Part shown: positions 46,570-54,666 of the stretch, piece by piece
How positions within the stretch are numbered: position 1 is the first letter of the stretch
Layout: each line of letters opens with the position of its first letter
Assembly: GCA_958443615.1 (NCBI GenBank)
Contig: CAUCLI010000007.1
Location: 36,160 to 100,159, forward strand
Length of the DNA stretch: 64,000 bases
Source of the DNA: an uncultured Collinsella sp.
Lineage (GTDB): Bacteria; Actinomycetota; Coriobacteriia; Coriobacteriales; Coriobacteriaceae
Direction: 5' to 3'
The notes under the pieces: model-generated
What the model saw: only the letters and a program-made list of their open reading frames with translations
What the model was told of the DNA's origin: nothing
Database searches by the model: none
Translations under genes and position numbers: made by a program

Positions 46570-47229
46570 TCACAGATTCAAGACATCGGGGATCGCGTCG
46601 ATGATCACATCCGCGGCATCTTGGGAGAACCCGAAGCGCTCCTCACGCTTGGCGACCACCGTGAGGCCGGCGGCCTTGCCCGCGGTGATGCCGGGCACGG
46701 AGTCCTCGATGCAGCAGCAGGCGGAAGCCGGAAGCCCCAAGTTCTCGAGCGTGTGGAGGTAGATCTCGGGATTCGGCTTGCTCTCGTGGAACTGCTCGCC
46801 GCTGGTGACGAGCTCGAACGCGCCGGAGAGCCCGCACACCTCGAGCACGTGCAGGATGTTGTCCATCGGAGAGGACGAGGCGAGCGCCACGCGGACCCCG
46901 CGGTTCTTGAGCTCGGCGACCGTCTCGCGGACGCCGGGATTGAGCAGGGAGGCGTAGTCGGCGGGATGATCCTTCGCCCACGCGTCATAACGGGCCTCGG
47001 CCTCCTCGATGCTCAGGTCGACGCCGCCCATGGCGAACCAGCGGGCAAGGTTCTTCTGAAAGTCCTTGTACGACGCGCCCACGGCATGGGACAGTTCCTC
47101 GTGCGAGACGGGCATCCCCGCGGCGGCGTACATCTCGTCGAGCTGGTCGAAATAGAAGCGCTCGGTGTCGACGATCACGCCGTCCATGTCGAAGATGACG
47201 GCCTGGTATGGAAAACGTTCCTGAGCCAT
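46570..47229 (-). CDS. HAD hydrolase, beta-phosphoglucomutase-like (copy B)
   Basis: The 219-residue protein is a paralogue of the HAD protein at 35205. It shares SGEQFHESKPNPEIYLHTLE, a KREERFGF segment and the end IPDVLNL, with motif I VIFDMDGVIVDTE and motif IV CCCIEDSVPGITAGKAAG. It lies upstream of regulators 3-4 and just downstream of the Cof gene, so it is likely cotranscribed with them. The substrate is probably a hexose phosphate. AAAGGGGG precedes the ATG at 47229. Confidence 0.86.
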   Translation of the reverse strand: MAQERFPYQAVIFDMDGVIVDTERFYFDQLDEMYAAAGMPVSHEELSHAVGASYKDFQKNLARWFAMGGVDLSIEEAEARYDAWAKDHPADYASLLNPGVRETVAELKNRGVRVALASSSPMDNILHVLEVCGLSGAFELVTSGEQFHESKPNPEIYLHTLENLGLPASACCCIEDSVPGITAGKAAGLTVVAKREERFGFSQDAADVIIDAIPDVLNL

Positions 47230-47262
47230 GCGGCCCCCTTTCACATCCCCGCGCACGGGGTC

Positions 47263-48099
47263 CTATCCCAAAATCTTCTCGAGTGCCAGCGCGATGCCGT
47301 CGTCGTTGTTGGACGCGGTGACTATGTTCGAGGCGGCCTTCGCCTCATCCACCGCGTTTGCCATCGCGACGCCCACGCCCGCCCACTCGATCATGGAGAC
47401 GTCGTTTTGCCCATCGCCGAACGCGACGACCTCGGAGGCGTCGATGCCGAGCTTGGGCAGGGCGCCCGCGAGCGCGCGGCCCTTGTCGATGCCCGGCGCC
47501 ATGAACTCGTAGTAGAAATCGGCGGTGAACATGGATGAGAGGCTCCCATCGAACGGCTCGCTCATGGCGCGCCAGCTCTCCTGCAGGTACTCGGGCTCGC
47601 CGGCGCACAGGAGCTTGTCCTGCGGGGTCCCGCACACCTCGAGCAGGTCGTCCACCTCATGCAAGATCAGGTCGCAATGGCGGCGCTCGTATTCGACGAT
47701 GTCGAAATCCTCGCCGCGATAGCGGATGACATGGCGCGAACCCCGCTCGACGAACAGCTCGCGCCCCTGCGTGATCCAAGGAATGACGCCGAACTCGCGC
47801 ACGTGCTCGACAAGCGCGCGCAACGTATCGACATCGATGGGCCGGTCGTAGAGGACCTCATCGGTCTGGGCGTCGACCACATGCGCGCCGTTGAAGGCGA
47901 CGAGCAAGCCGTCGTGGGCCTCGAGCTCGAGCTCCGAGGCGATGGCGCGCAGGCCCTGGACGGGGCGACCGGATGAGAGGATCAACTTGACGCCGGAGTC
48001 CTGCACGGCGAGCAGGGCCTCCTTGGTGCGAGGGGTGATGACCTTGCGGTCGTTCGTGAGCGTGCCGTCGATATCGAGGGCGATCGCCTTGATTGCCAT
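47263..48099 (-). CDS. Cof-type HAD-superfamily phosphatase
   Basis: The 278-residue protein has motif I IALDIDGTLTND, motif II ILSSGRPVQGLRAIA, a IIB cap, the Lys of GIDKGRALAGALPKLGI and motif IV VAFGDGQNDVSMIEWAG. It resembles YidA/Cof sugar phosphatases. It lies in the gap between the EamA transporter and HAD copy B, all on the same strand. AAAGG precedes the ATG at 48099. Confidence 0.89.
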   Translation of the reverse strand: MAIKAIALDIDGTLTNDRKVITPRTKEALLAVQDSGVKLILSSGRPVQGLRAIASELELEAHDGLLVAFNGAHVVDAQTDEVLYDRPIDVDTLRALVEHVREFGVIPWITQGRELFVERGSRHVIRYRGEDFDIVEYERRHCDLILHEVDDLLEVCGTPQDKLLCAGEPEYLQESWRAMSEPFDGSLSSMFTADFYYEFMAPGIDKGRALAGALPKLGIDASEVVAFGDGQNDVSMIEWAGVGVAMANAVDEAKAASNIVTASNNDDGIALALEKILG

Positions 48100-48178
48100 G
48101 CGGGAAACCTTTCCGAAAAGTACATTCAATTGAAATATCATACCGCTTCACGCGCCCCGAACTCGCCACGGCGCTCCC

Positions 48179-48222
48179 TTCAATTCAGGGACGGCCCCTG
48201 AATCGAGCTTCCCGAATTGAGC
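48179..48222. repeat. REP-like hairpin, GGGACGG variant
   Basis: TTCAATTCAGGG pairs with CCCTGAATCGAG around a short loop, followed by CCCGAATTGAGCC. It lies immediately after the EamA gene. It is related to the GGGACAGGCAC units and may serve as a terminator. Confidence 0.5.
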
Positions 48223-48224
48223 CT

Positions 48225-49094
48225 CTAGGCCGATGCCCTGGACGAGCGGGCGCGGGCATCGAGCGCCAGGTTGACCACGATGCTCGCCACGATGAGGGCC
48301 GCGCCGGCGAGCGCCGTCTCGCTGAACGTCTCGCCGAAAATGAAAAATGACCAGGTCGGTGCCATGATGACCTCGCTCATGCAAATGAGGTTCGCCGTGA
48401 ACGCCGGGACCTTGCCGATCCCCTTGGAGAACAGGATGTTCGCGAAACTGCTGCAGAACACGCCACTCGCGACCATGCACGCCCATTCCGCGGCGCTCAC
48501 CAGCGGCAGGCGGTCGAGCATGAACAGAAGCGGCACCATGGAGCACACGCTCGCGACCAAAGACGAGACGAGGGGCGCGGCGCCGGGGCGCGAGTTGAGG
48601 TAGAACTGCAGACCGAACGACGCGCCCGATGCGATGGCGAGGATGTTGCCGAGCATGCCCTCCGCCGAAAGCGACCCCATGAAGAACAGGGCCATGCCGG
48701 CGAAGGCGCCCAGCACGACAAGCACATGGCGCAGCGCCGGCAGGCGTCTCTCCACGATGCCCTGGTAGACGATGACGAAGATCATCGATGTATATTGGAG
48801 CACGATGGCGTTTCCGACCGTGGTGAGCTGATTGGCGTAGCGAAACGTCAGGCCGGTGAAGAACGAGGCGAGGCCCACGCCGACGATCAGCGGGCTGAAC
48901 CTCAACTGGGGACGCGCGACCACGAGCGTGAAGACGAGCACGATCGTGGAGGTGATCCCACCGATGAGAAACGGCGACTGCGCGTTCCACTTGGTGAGGA
49001 TCCCCAGGAAACTCCAACACACCGCCGTTCCGAACAGGCACAGGGCGCCGCGGCCCGCGCGCCTGTCATCGAGTGTCGTGCTCACGCCATCCAT
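48225..49094 (-). CDS. EamA/DMT-family transporter
   Basis: The 289-residue protein has ten hydrophobic segments in two EamA repeats (first from LFGTAVCWSFLGILTKWNAQ, second from ILAIASGASFGLQFYLNSRP). It belongs to the drug/metabolite superfamily. Many relatives export amino acids or other metabolites. In a deglycation island, export of surplus lysine or another amine is possible but unproven. AGGAGGACTCAG precedes the ATG at 49094. Confidence 0.87.
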   Translation of the reverse strand: MDGVSTTLDDRRAGRGALCLFGTAVCWSFLGILTKWNAQSPFLIGGITSTIVLVFTLVVARPQLRFSPLIVGVGLASFFTGLTFRYANQLTTVGNAIVLQYTSMIFVIVYQGIVERRLPALRHVLVVLGAFAGMALFFMGSLSAEGMLGNILAIASGASFGLQFYLNSRPGAAPLVSSLVASVCSMVPLLFMLDRLPLVSAAEWACMVASGVFCSSFANILFSKGIGKVPAFTANLICMSEVIMAPTWSFFIFGETFSETALAGAALIVASIVVNLALDARARSSRASA

Positions 49095-49114
49095 CTGAGT
49101 CCTCCTCCCACTCT

Positions 49115-49231
49115 CCTCAATTTGGGGACAGGCACTAAATTGAGGTTTCCCGACCATGTTCGCGAAGGGGCGAAACCGTTGCTCACCCCGCCGCCTTCCA
49201 CCTCAATTTAGTGCCTGTCCCCAAATTGAGG
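49115..49231. repeat. MITE-like element with two inverted 32-bp palindromes
   Basis: Two 32-base units, 49115-49146 and 49200-49231, are exact inverted copies of each other around a 53-base middle. Each begins CCTCAATTTGGGGACAGG or its complement. The right unit reaches into the end of the SIS protein gene at 49208 and supplies its last codons and stop. Confidence 0.8.
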
Positions 49232-50362
49232 TCCCGCCTGGGCGAGCTTTTCCTTGCAGATCTCCTCGTAGTCCTCCGTCTTGCAGCTCACGACCTTCTC
49301 GAAGCGGTCGAACAGCGGATGGCAGGGCTCGCAGCCGAGTTCGCGCATGGCCCGGGCGGCGAACACCTGAACCGCGGGCAGCAGGACGAAAGGCGCGATC
49401 TCGGGCTCGACGTCCGCGCTCAGGCACATCGCGTTGCCGTCTGCCTCCACCGGCTCGTAGCAGGCAACGAGGTACGCATGGTCGGTCACCGCGCGCGTGG
49501 CGCGGTAGATGTCGAAGGTGCGGCCGGGCTCGCGCGCGGGGTCGAGGAAGAACGCGGTCGAGCGCGGCGTCAGTTGCATGTTGGGCCCATGGATGTACTC
49601 CTCGGGCTCCAGCGCGATCGCGGGTGCCTTGAGCGTCTCCTGCCACTTGAGAGCGCCCTCCAGCGCGATTCCGTATGCAGCGCCCGCCCCGCACATGAAC
49701 GCAGCCCCGGGGCTGAGGAACGTCTCGGGGTTCGCATCCATGAGGACGTGCGCGCGGCGCTGGACCTCCCGATGCATCGCGGGGACCCTGGTGAGCCGGT
49801 CCATCCACGCGTCGCGTTCGCCTCCATCGATGACGCCCGGGGCTTCGGCGGCCGCGAGGGCGAACAAAGCGATGAACTCCATGAGCGTGAGCACGCCCAT
49901 GGTGACGAATCCGACCGTCTCGTTCCCCACGCCGTACTCGAAGATCTCGTCCACCTCATCGCGCAGACCGGCGTTCACGTTGCCCGTGAGGGCGACCGTC
50001 TCGTGCCCCCGCGAGCGCGCGACGCGCACCGCCTCGATGATGTTCGTGCTGCACCCGCTTTGGGAGACGAAGACCTCGAACGCACCGGGCGCGATGGCAT
50101 CCAGCCGGTCGAGCTCGTCGAGGTACCGGGACGGGGTGAAGACGTCGACACGGGCACCCAGCACGCGCTCGGCAAAGGGTCGGGCGCCCATGCACGAGTT
50201 GTACGAGGACCCCGACGCGATGAACCGGATGCCTCGAATCCCGCCTGCGGCGTAACGCGCGACCAGGCCGTCGACCAGCTCGCGAGCGCGTGCGAGATTT
50301 CCCCCGAACACCCGAGGCGACATCTCGATATAGGTTTCCATAGTCGGTTTGGCATTGCCCAT
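49208..50362 (-). CDS. SIS-domain protein, GlmS-isomerase/GfrE-like
   Basis: The 384-residue protein has two SIS domains (FIASGSSYNSCMGARPFAER, VFVSQSGCSTNIIEAVRVAR; FMCGAGAAYGIALEGALKWQ, APAIALEPEEYIHGPNMQLT). It is closer to the GlmS sugar-isomerase half and to GfrE-type deglycases than to the three FrlB-like genes here. It probably acts on a different Amadori or amino-sugar phosphate. The last residues (QFGDRH) are encoded by a REP-like repeat, so the native C-terminus may have been replaced. GGAGGAGG precedes the chosen ATG at 50362. Confidence 0.78.
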   Translation of the reverse strand: MGNAKPTMETYIEMSPRVFGGNLARARELVDGLVARYAAGGIRGIRFIASGSSYNSCMGARPFAERVLGARVDVFTPSRYLDELDRLDAIAPGAFEVFVSQSGCSTNIIEAVRVARSRGHETVALTGNVNAGLRDEVDEIFEYGVGNETVGFVTMGVLTLMEFIALFALAAAEAPGVIDGGERDAWMDRLTRVPAMHREVQRRAHVLMDANPETFLSPGAAFMCGAGAAYGIALEGALKWQETLKAPAIALEPEEYIHGPNMQLTPRSTAFFLDPAREPGRTFDIYRATRAVTDHAYLVACYEPVEADGNAMCLSADVEPEIAPFVLLPAVQVFAARAMRELGCEPCHPLFDRFEKVVSCKTEDYEEICKEKLAQAGPQFGDRH

Positions 50363-50467
50363 GGTACACATCCTCCTCCATGCCCGGCACGTCGTGTAGG
50401 GGCGCATAGACAGACCCGCACGCTCGACTATACGAGTCATGCAGGTCCAAACGGGTCGCCATTCTCC

Positions 50468-50500
50468 GAATGGTATTAAATTGTCTGTAGACGTATATAT
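50468..50500 (-). promoter_or_regulatory. Operator-like motifs before the GfrE-like gene
   Basis: AATGGTATTAAATT (50468-50481) resembles the TTTTTnATACC operator in reverse. TAGACGTATATATTC follows at 50489-50503, and its AGACGTAT core also occurs, inverted, at 51296-51303 before regulator 5. Confidence 0.45.
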
Positions 50501-50516
50501 TCAGTCTCGCCGCGGG

Positions 50517-51251
50517 CTACATGGAGAACGTGTACCGCGAGCTGATGATGAGCTGCTTACCGACATAAAGCGGCTTGCCGTCTTGATCGCGATATGAACC
50601 CTCCAAACTAAAGAGGGGCTCGCCCACCGGAACGGACAGCGCATGGGCGACCTGCTCGTCGGCAAGCTGGATGCTGAGCATCTGGGCGCTGTCGCGATGC
50701 GGGTATTGGCCGGTCGCGTTGCGGATGAGCTCGAACAGCGAGGCGTCCTCGAGGTCGGCTGTCTCTAAAAACTCGTGGCCCTCTTCCGCGAACAGGCAGT
50801 GGTCCACCATGATGGGGGCGCCGTCCGCCGTGCACAGGCGGTCGATGGCGATCACCCGCGTCCCGTCACCGAAAAACTCGCGGGCCGCACTCGGGACGTC
50901 GATCACCTCACGGCGGAGCAACCTCGAACCGGGTTCCAGTCCGTTTTGGCGACACGAGGCGGAAAAGCCGTTGAGCGCGGCCCTGCGGTCGTCGTGGACC
51001 GTCGGCACCACCTGGGCCTCGCGGACGAAGGTCCCCTTTCCCTGTCGCTTGACGAGAAGTCCCTCTTCGACGAGGAGCTCGATGGCCTTGCGGATGGTGA
51101 TGCGGCTCACGTCGTACAGACGACTCAACTCGGGTTCCGTGGGGATGCGGGCGCCGACATGGTAGACATCGTTCACGATCGCATCGCGCAGATCGTTCGC
51201 GACCTGCTGGTACAGCGGCGTCGCCGAATCCCCCGTCAACTTTCCAGCCAT
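50517..51251 (-). CDS. GntR/UTRA regulator 5
   Basis: The 244-residue protein has a GntR winged helix (ARIPTEPELSRLYDVSRITI, RKAIELLVEEGLLVKRQGKG) and a UTRA domain (IDRLCTADGAPIMVDHCLFA). It lies between the second PTS set and the GfrE-like SIS gene, all on one strand. AGACGTAT motifs beside its own start and the next gene suggest that it regulates both. The ATG at 51251 is preceded by GGGGAGGG. Confidence 0.87.
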   Translation of the reverse strand: MAGKLTGDSATPLYQQVANDLRDAIVNDVYHVGARIPTEPELSRLYDVSRITIRKAIELLVEEGLLVKRQGKGTFVREAQVVPTVHDDRRAALNGFSASCRQNGLEPGSRLLRREVIDVPSAAREFFGDGTRVIAIDRLCTADGAPIMVDHCLFAEEGHEFLETADLEDASLFELIRNATGQYPHRDSAQMLSIQLADEQVAHALSVPVGEPLFSLEGSYRDQDGKPLYVGKQLIISSRYTFSM

Positions 51252-51327
51252 CTTCATCCCTCCCCTATCGGTGCATGCAGACCAAATCATCAGCATACGT
51301 CTTAATATCTTTAATCATCATAGCAAG

Positions 51328-51361
51328 CAAAGGCCCGGCCGATCGTGCGATCGGCCGGGCC
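51328..51361 (-). terminator. Hairpin after EIID set 2
   Basis: GGCCCGGCCGAT (51332-51343) pairs with ATCGGCCGGGCC (51350-51361). On the minus strand only TTTGC follows, so termination may be weak. Confidence 0.5.
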
Positions 51362-51393
51362 CCCACGTAATTCAACAGGTTTTTTTGCCGAAG

Positions 51394-52230
51394 CTATGCC
51401 AAAACACCCGTGAACGCTCCCAAGATGCCCACGATCATCGTGATGACGATGAGCAGCATGGGGTTCGCCTTCTTGGCGAGGGCGGCATAGTAGAGCACAA
51501 GCGCGACCAGAGCGAGCGTGCCGGGCATAATGCTGTCGAGCACGGATTGAATGGTCTGGACGCTTTCACCCGAACCGAACTCTATGGGAATCGACACCGA
51601 CGTCATGGACACGGTCATGGCGCCGAGGACCATGATTCCCACGATGCCCGCGGCATGGATGACCTTGTTCATGAGGCCGCTCTCCTGCGCTGCGGTGAGG
51701 AACGACACGCCGAGCTCGTAGCCCTTCTGCGCGCCGATGATGCGCGTGAGGAACGCCGGGATGTTGTAGATCGCGAGGAAGGCGATCGGGCCGAGGGGGT
51801 TGCCCGCGAGCGACAGGCCGACACCGACGGCGGCGGCGATCACGCGCAGCGTGCCCAGGAACAGGGAGTCGCCGATGCCGGACAGAGGGCCCATGAGCGC
51901 GGCCTTCACCGAGCTGATGGTCTCGGGCTCCATCTCGCCCTTCGCGACGCGCTCCTCCATCGAGGCCACCACGCCGCCCACGAACGGGGCGAAATACATC
52001 GTGATGTTGAAGAACTCGAGATGACGGGTGAGCGCGGCGGCATAACCCTCGGGGTCGTCACGGTAGATCTTCTTGAGCAGCGGCGTGAGCATCATGCAAA
52101 ACGGAATGCTCATCTGCTTGGGGTAGTTCCAGGAGTACTCCATGCCGAGCGCGCCCGGATTCACGGCCATGCGCGTCAGGTCGCCCTTGGTGATGGTGGC
52201 ACCCTGCGTGGATTCGGGCTTAGAAGTCAT
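51394..52230 (-). CDS. PTS mannose-family EIID (set 2)
   Basis: The 278-residue membrane protein has EIID features (MSIPFCMMLTPLLKKIYRDD, TRHLEFFNITMYFAPFVGG, ALMGPLSGIGDSLFLGTLRV). It overlaps EIIC set 2 by 11 bases, the same arrangement as in set 1. Two ATGs follow GGAGG; the one at 52230 has better spacing. No EIIB or EIIA lies in this transcript. Confidence 0.92.
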   Translation of the reverse strand: MTSKPESTQGATITKGDLTRMAVNPGALGMEYSWNYPKQMSIPFCMMLTPLLKKIYRDDPEGYAAALTRHLEFFNITMYFAPFVGGVVASMEERVAKGEMEPETISSVKAALMGPLSGIGDSLFLGTLRVIAAAVGVGLSLAGNPLGPIAFLAIYNIPAFLTRIIGAQKGYELGVSFLTAAQESGLMNKVIHAAGIVGIMVLGAMTVSMTSVSIPIEFGSGESVQTIQSVLDSIMPGTLALVALVLYYAALAKKANPMLLIVITMIVGILGAFTGVLA

Positions 52231-52996
52231 CGTCATCGCCTCCAGCGATACCGGCGGCCGCGGCGGCGGGAGCGTCACCGAAGAGGTCGATCTTCTCGAT
52301 GGCGATCACCACGGCCAGGATAGCGACGGCCAGGACGGACAGGTTCAGGTAAGCGGCGAGCGCGAAGCCCAGTACGAAGAACGGGACGAGCTTCTTGTTC
52401 ACGATCATGCGCATGAGCATGGCGAAGCCCATGGCGGGAAGGATACCGGCGGCGATGCCCATGCCGTCGAAGACGAAATCGGGAACCATATCGAGGACAG
52501 CGGTGACGGCATCCGAACCGAAATAGAAGGCCAGGAAGGTCAACGTGAAGGTCCAAATCGTCTTTCCGACCATGCCGATGAGCACGTACGTGAGCTTGAT
52601 CTTTCCGTCGTCGCCGACCTCGGCGCCCTTATCTGCGATCTGCAGGAACATAGGGGTGATGGCGTAGAAGAAGTTCTTGATGCCCAGCGCGGCGAGCCCG
52701 ATGGGCATCGCGAGGGCGTAGGCGGTCTCGAGACCGGAGCCCGTGGTGATGGCGAACGCAGTCGCCAGGGTTCCCGCAGTAATGACATCCGGCGGGATGT
52801 AGGCACCGACCGAGATGGCGCCCATGAAGAGCAGCTCGAGATTGGCACCGATCACCAGGCCGGTCTGCAAATCGCCCAACACGAGGCCGACGAGTGGACC
52901 GAGGACGATCGGGCGCTGGATCATGCTCGTGCCGAGCGCCGTGTCGAGCGTACCGAACGCCGCGACGAGGCCGACGAGCAAAGCTTGCACGACCAT
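52220..52996 (-). CDS. PTS mannose-family EIIC (set 2)
   Basis: The 258-residue membrane protein has the EIIC pattern (IQRPIVLGPLVGLVLGDLQT, GANLELLFMGAISVGAYIPP) and ends in the acidic GGDDDDF, as in set 1. It is 136 bases downstream of deglycase 3 and probably cotranscribed with it. AAGGGAG precedes the ATG at 52996. Confidence 0.92.
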   Translation of the reverse strand: MVVQALLVGLVAAFGTLDTALGTSMIQRPIVLGPLVGLVLGDLQTGLVIGANLELLFMGAISVGAYIPPDVITAGTLATAFAITTGSGLETAYALAMPIGLAALGIKNFFYAITPMFLQIADKGAEVGDDGKIKLTYVLIGMVGKTIWTFTLTFLAFYFGSDAVTAVLDMVPDFVFDGMGIAAGILPAMGFAMLMRMIVNKKLVPFFVLGFALAAYLNLSVLAVAILAVVIAIEKIDLFGDAPAAAAAGIAGGDDDDF

Positions 52997-53132
52997 TGTC
53001 GTCTCCCTTCTCATTTGAAATGCCGCCGCCTTCGCCACCAGCGATAGGACGACGGATCATGGGTGGACGTCGGTCGTGGGGCGAGGTCGGCGCCTCCACG
53101 ACCGACGTCCCGTTTGACAAGACGGAACGCGC

Positions 53133-54167
53133 TTAGTACGCGAACTGACGGTAGTAGCGACGATAGGCCAGGTTGTGCTTCGTGATGCGCTCGTAGTGCT
53201 TGGAGAGGCGCTCGTGCAGCGTCGCGGCGGCGATCATCGGGGAGACCAGCGGGCGGAACTCGTCGTCCAGGCCGGAGACGGCGTACTCGGCGGTGTCGAT
53301 GACCGCGAGCTTGTCGGTGTACTGCTTGCAGAACACCTCGGCGCGGTTGTCGAGCTCGCGGCACTCATCCTCACCCTTGGTGATGATCACGGGCACGCCG
53401 GGCTCGACGAGCTCGAGGGTGCCGTGGAAGAACTCGGCGGACGTGACGGCACGGGTGCGGATCCACTGCATCTCCTCGAGAACGCACATGGAGAACAGAA
53501 CGTTCTCGCCCCACAGGGCACCGGACGCGATGAAGATCGTGTAGGGCTCCTCGGCGAACTGCTTCGCGATCTGCTCGGCCTTAGGCTCGAACTTGATGCG
53601 GATGTCGACGAGATCCTGGAAGAGATTCTTGGTCTGGGCCATGTAGTCGTCATAGCGGTCGAAATCGCCGCGAAGGTTCAGCAGGCGCAGGGCGAAGGCC
53701 TGGAACAGCAGGTAGGTGAAGTCGCAGCGGCCGGTGGCGACGGGAGCGGAGATGACCGTGGTCGCGAGCTTGCCGAGCGGCGTGTCCTCGCGGGTGAAGG
53801 CGACGACGCGAATGCCCTGGGCGGTGATGTTCTCGACCGCCTTGACGATCTCCTTGGTATCGCCGGAAGCGGAGGCGGTGACCACGACGGAGTCCTTCTT
53901 GAGGCGGTTGTCGCCCATCACGTTGAGCTCGGCGGCGTTGACCAGGTGAACCTCGACCTCGGAGTACTTCTTCATGAAGTAGCGGACCATGTCGAGCTCG
54001 TCATAGGTGCCGCCGATGCCCAGCAGGAAGATGTTCTCATACCCCTGCTCGTGAATCTCGTCCGCGACCGCCTTGGCCTGGGCGCAGGCCGCCACGGTGG
54101 CGTCGCCGTCCTTCAGGTACTGGTCGATATCGAAGTTAAGAAGCTGGACCTTCTCGAGTTCCGCCAT
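53133..54167 (-). CDS. FrlB-like SIS deglycase 3
   Basis: The 344-residue protein has the same fold and motifs as deglycases 1 and 2 but is more diverged: FLLGIGGTYDELDMVRYFMK, VVVTASASGDTKEIVKAVEN, FIASGALWGENVLFSMCVLE and SAEFFHGTLELVEPGVPVII, ending YRRYYRQFAY. It should cleave a phosphorylated Amadori product entering through PTS set 2. A perfect 11-bp palindrome (54198-54224) and a GC-rich box (54258-54275) lie upstream. GAGGGG precedes the ATG. Confidence 0.84.
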   Translation of the reverse strand: MAELEKVQLLNFDIDQYLKDGDATVAACAQAKAVADEIHEQGYENIFLLGIGGTYDELDMVRYFMKKYSEVEVHLVNAAELNVMGDNRLKKDSVVVTASASGDTKEIVKAVENITAQGIRVVAFTREDTPLGKLATTVISAPVATGRCDFTYLLFQAFALRLLNLRGDFDRYDDYMAQTKNLFQDLVDIRIKFEPKAEQIAKQFAEEPYTIFIASGALWGENVLFSMCVLEEMQWIRTRAVTSAEFFHGTLELVEPGVPVIITKGEDECRELDNRAEVFCKQYTDKLAVIDTAEYAVSGLDDEFRPLVSPMIAAATLHERLSKHYERITKHNLAYRRYYRQFAY

Positions 54168-54197
54168 GGTGTTACCCCTCTCGTAAGCAGAACGTTA

Positions 54198-54224
54198 CAT
54201 GACGTTATGTAATATAACGTCATG
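54198..54224. promoter_or_regulatory. Perfect operator palindrome before deglycase 3
   Basis: CATGACGTTAT (54198-54208) and ATAACGTCATG (54214-54224) are exact complements around GTAAT. Extra half-sites (GATGTTAT at 54227-54234, AGACGTTATAT at 54285-54295) surround it. It is a typical GntR-type site; regulator 5 is the nearest candidate. Confidence 0.65.
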
Positions 54225-54257
54225 TGATGTTATCTGATTGAACGAGGCCCACGACTC

Positions 54258-54275
54258 CCGCGAACGGTCGGATTT
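54258..54275 (-). promoter_or_regulatory. Shared GC-rich box before deglycase 3
   Basis: CCGCGAACGGTCGGATTT lies 91 bases before the start and matches the box before deglycase 1 at 15 of 18 positions. Confidence 0.5.
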
Positions 54276-54405
54276 CATCGGTAGACGTTATATAAGGTTA
54301 TATGTTTCGGAGATCCGCCCAGGTCTATGGCGCATTCGCGCTCCCGACTCCCCCGCCCGCTTTCCGTCCGCCCCCCCGCCCGCCATGTCCAAACAAGCCT
54401 CAATC

Positions 54406-54540
54406 GAGCTTATGAACGATTTCATCGGCACAAAAATGAGCTTATGAACAAACCGTTCATAAGCTCATTTTTTACAAGCTATCTACCTGCGGTTTTGCAA
54501 CCATCTCGAACTGAGGCAATCCCCAATCGTTCATAAGCTC
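54406..54540. repeat. Palindromic intergenic element, copy 2
   Basis: Outer inverted copies GAGCTTATGAACGATT (54406-54421) and AATCGTTCATAAGCTC (54525-54540) are exact complements. A central palindrome has arms ATGAGCTTATGAAC (54436-54449) and GTTCATAAGCTCAT (54455-54468), and TACCTGCGG lies at 54484-54492. It has the same layout as 1915-2060. The rest of 54541-54666 shows nothing. Confidence 0.7.
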
Positions 54541-54666
54541 AATCTCACGCCGGGGTTGGAAAATGCACTCCGCCTCGCATCGCCCACAGCTCGCGCGCCA
54601 GATGCTGACATGCCAGGGTAAGGGACCCGGACGGCGCAAAGCCATCGCGGACGTATTCCGAATGGC

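Noticed and set aside
49208..50362. Annotation as GlmS
   Set aside because: It lacks the glutaminase half and is flanked by deglycase, PTS and GntR genes, so a deglycase-like role is more likely.
54406..54540. LexA box in the GAAC...GTTC palindromes of the repeat element
   Set aside because: Spacing between GAAC and GTTC is five bases, not four, and the palindrome extends well beyond a LexA site.
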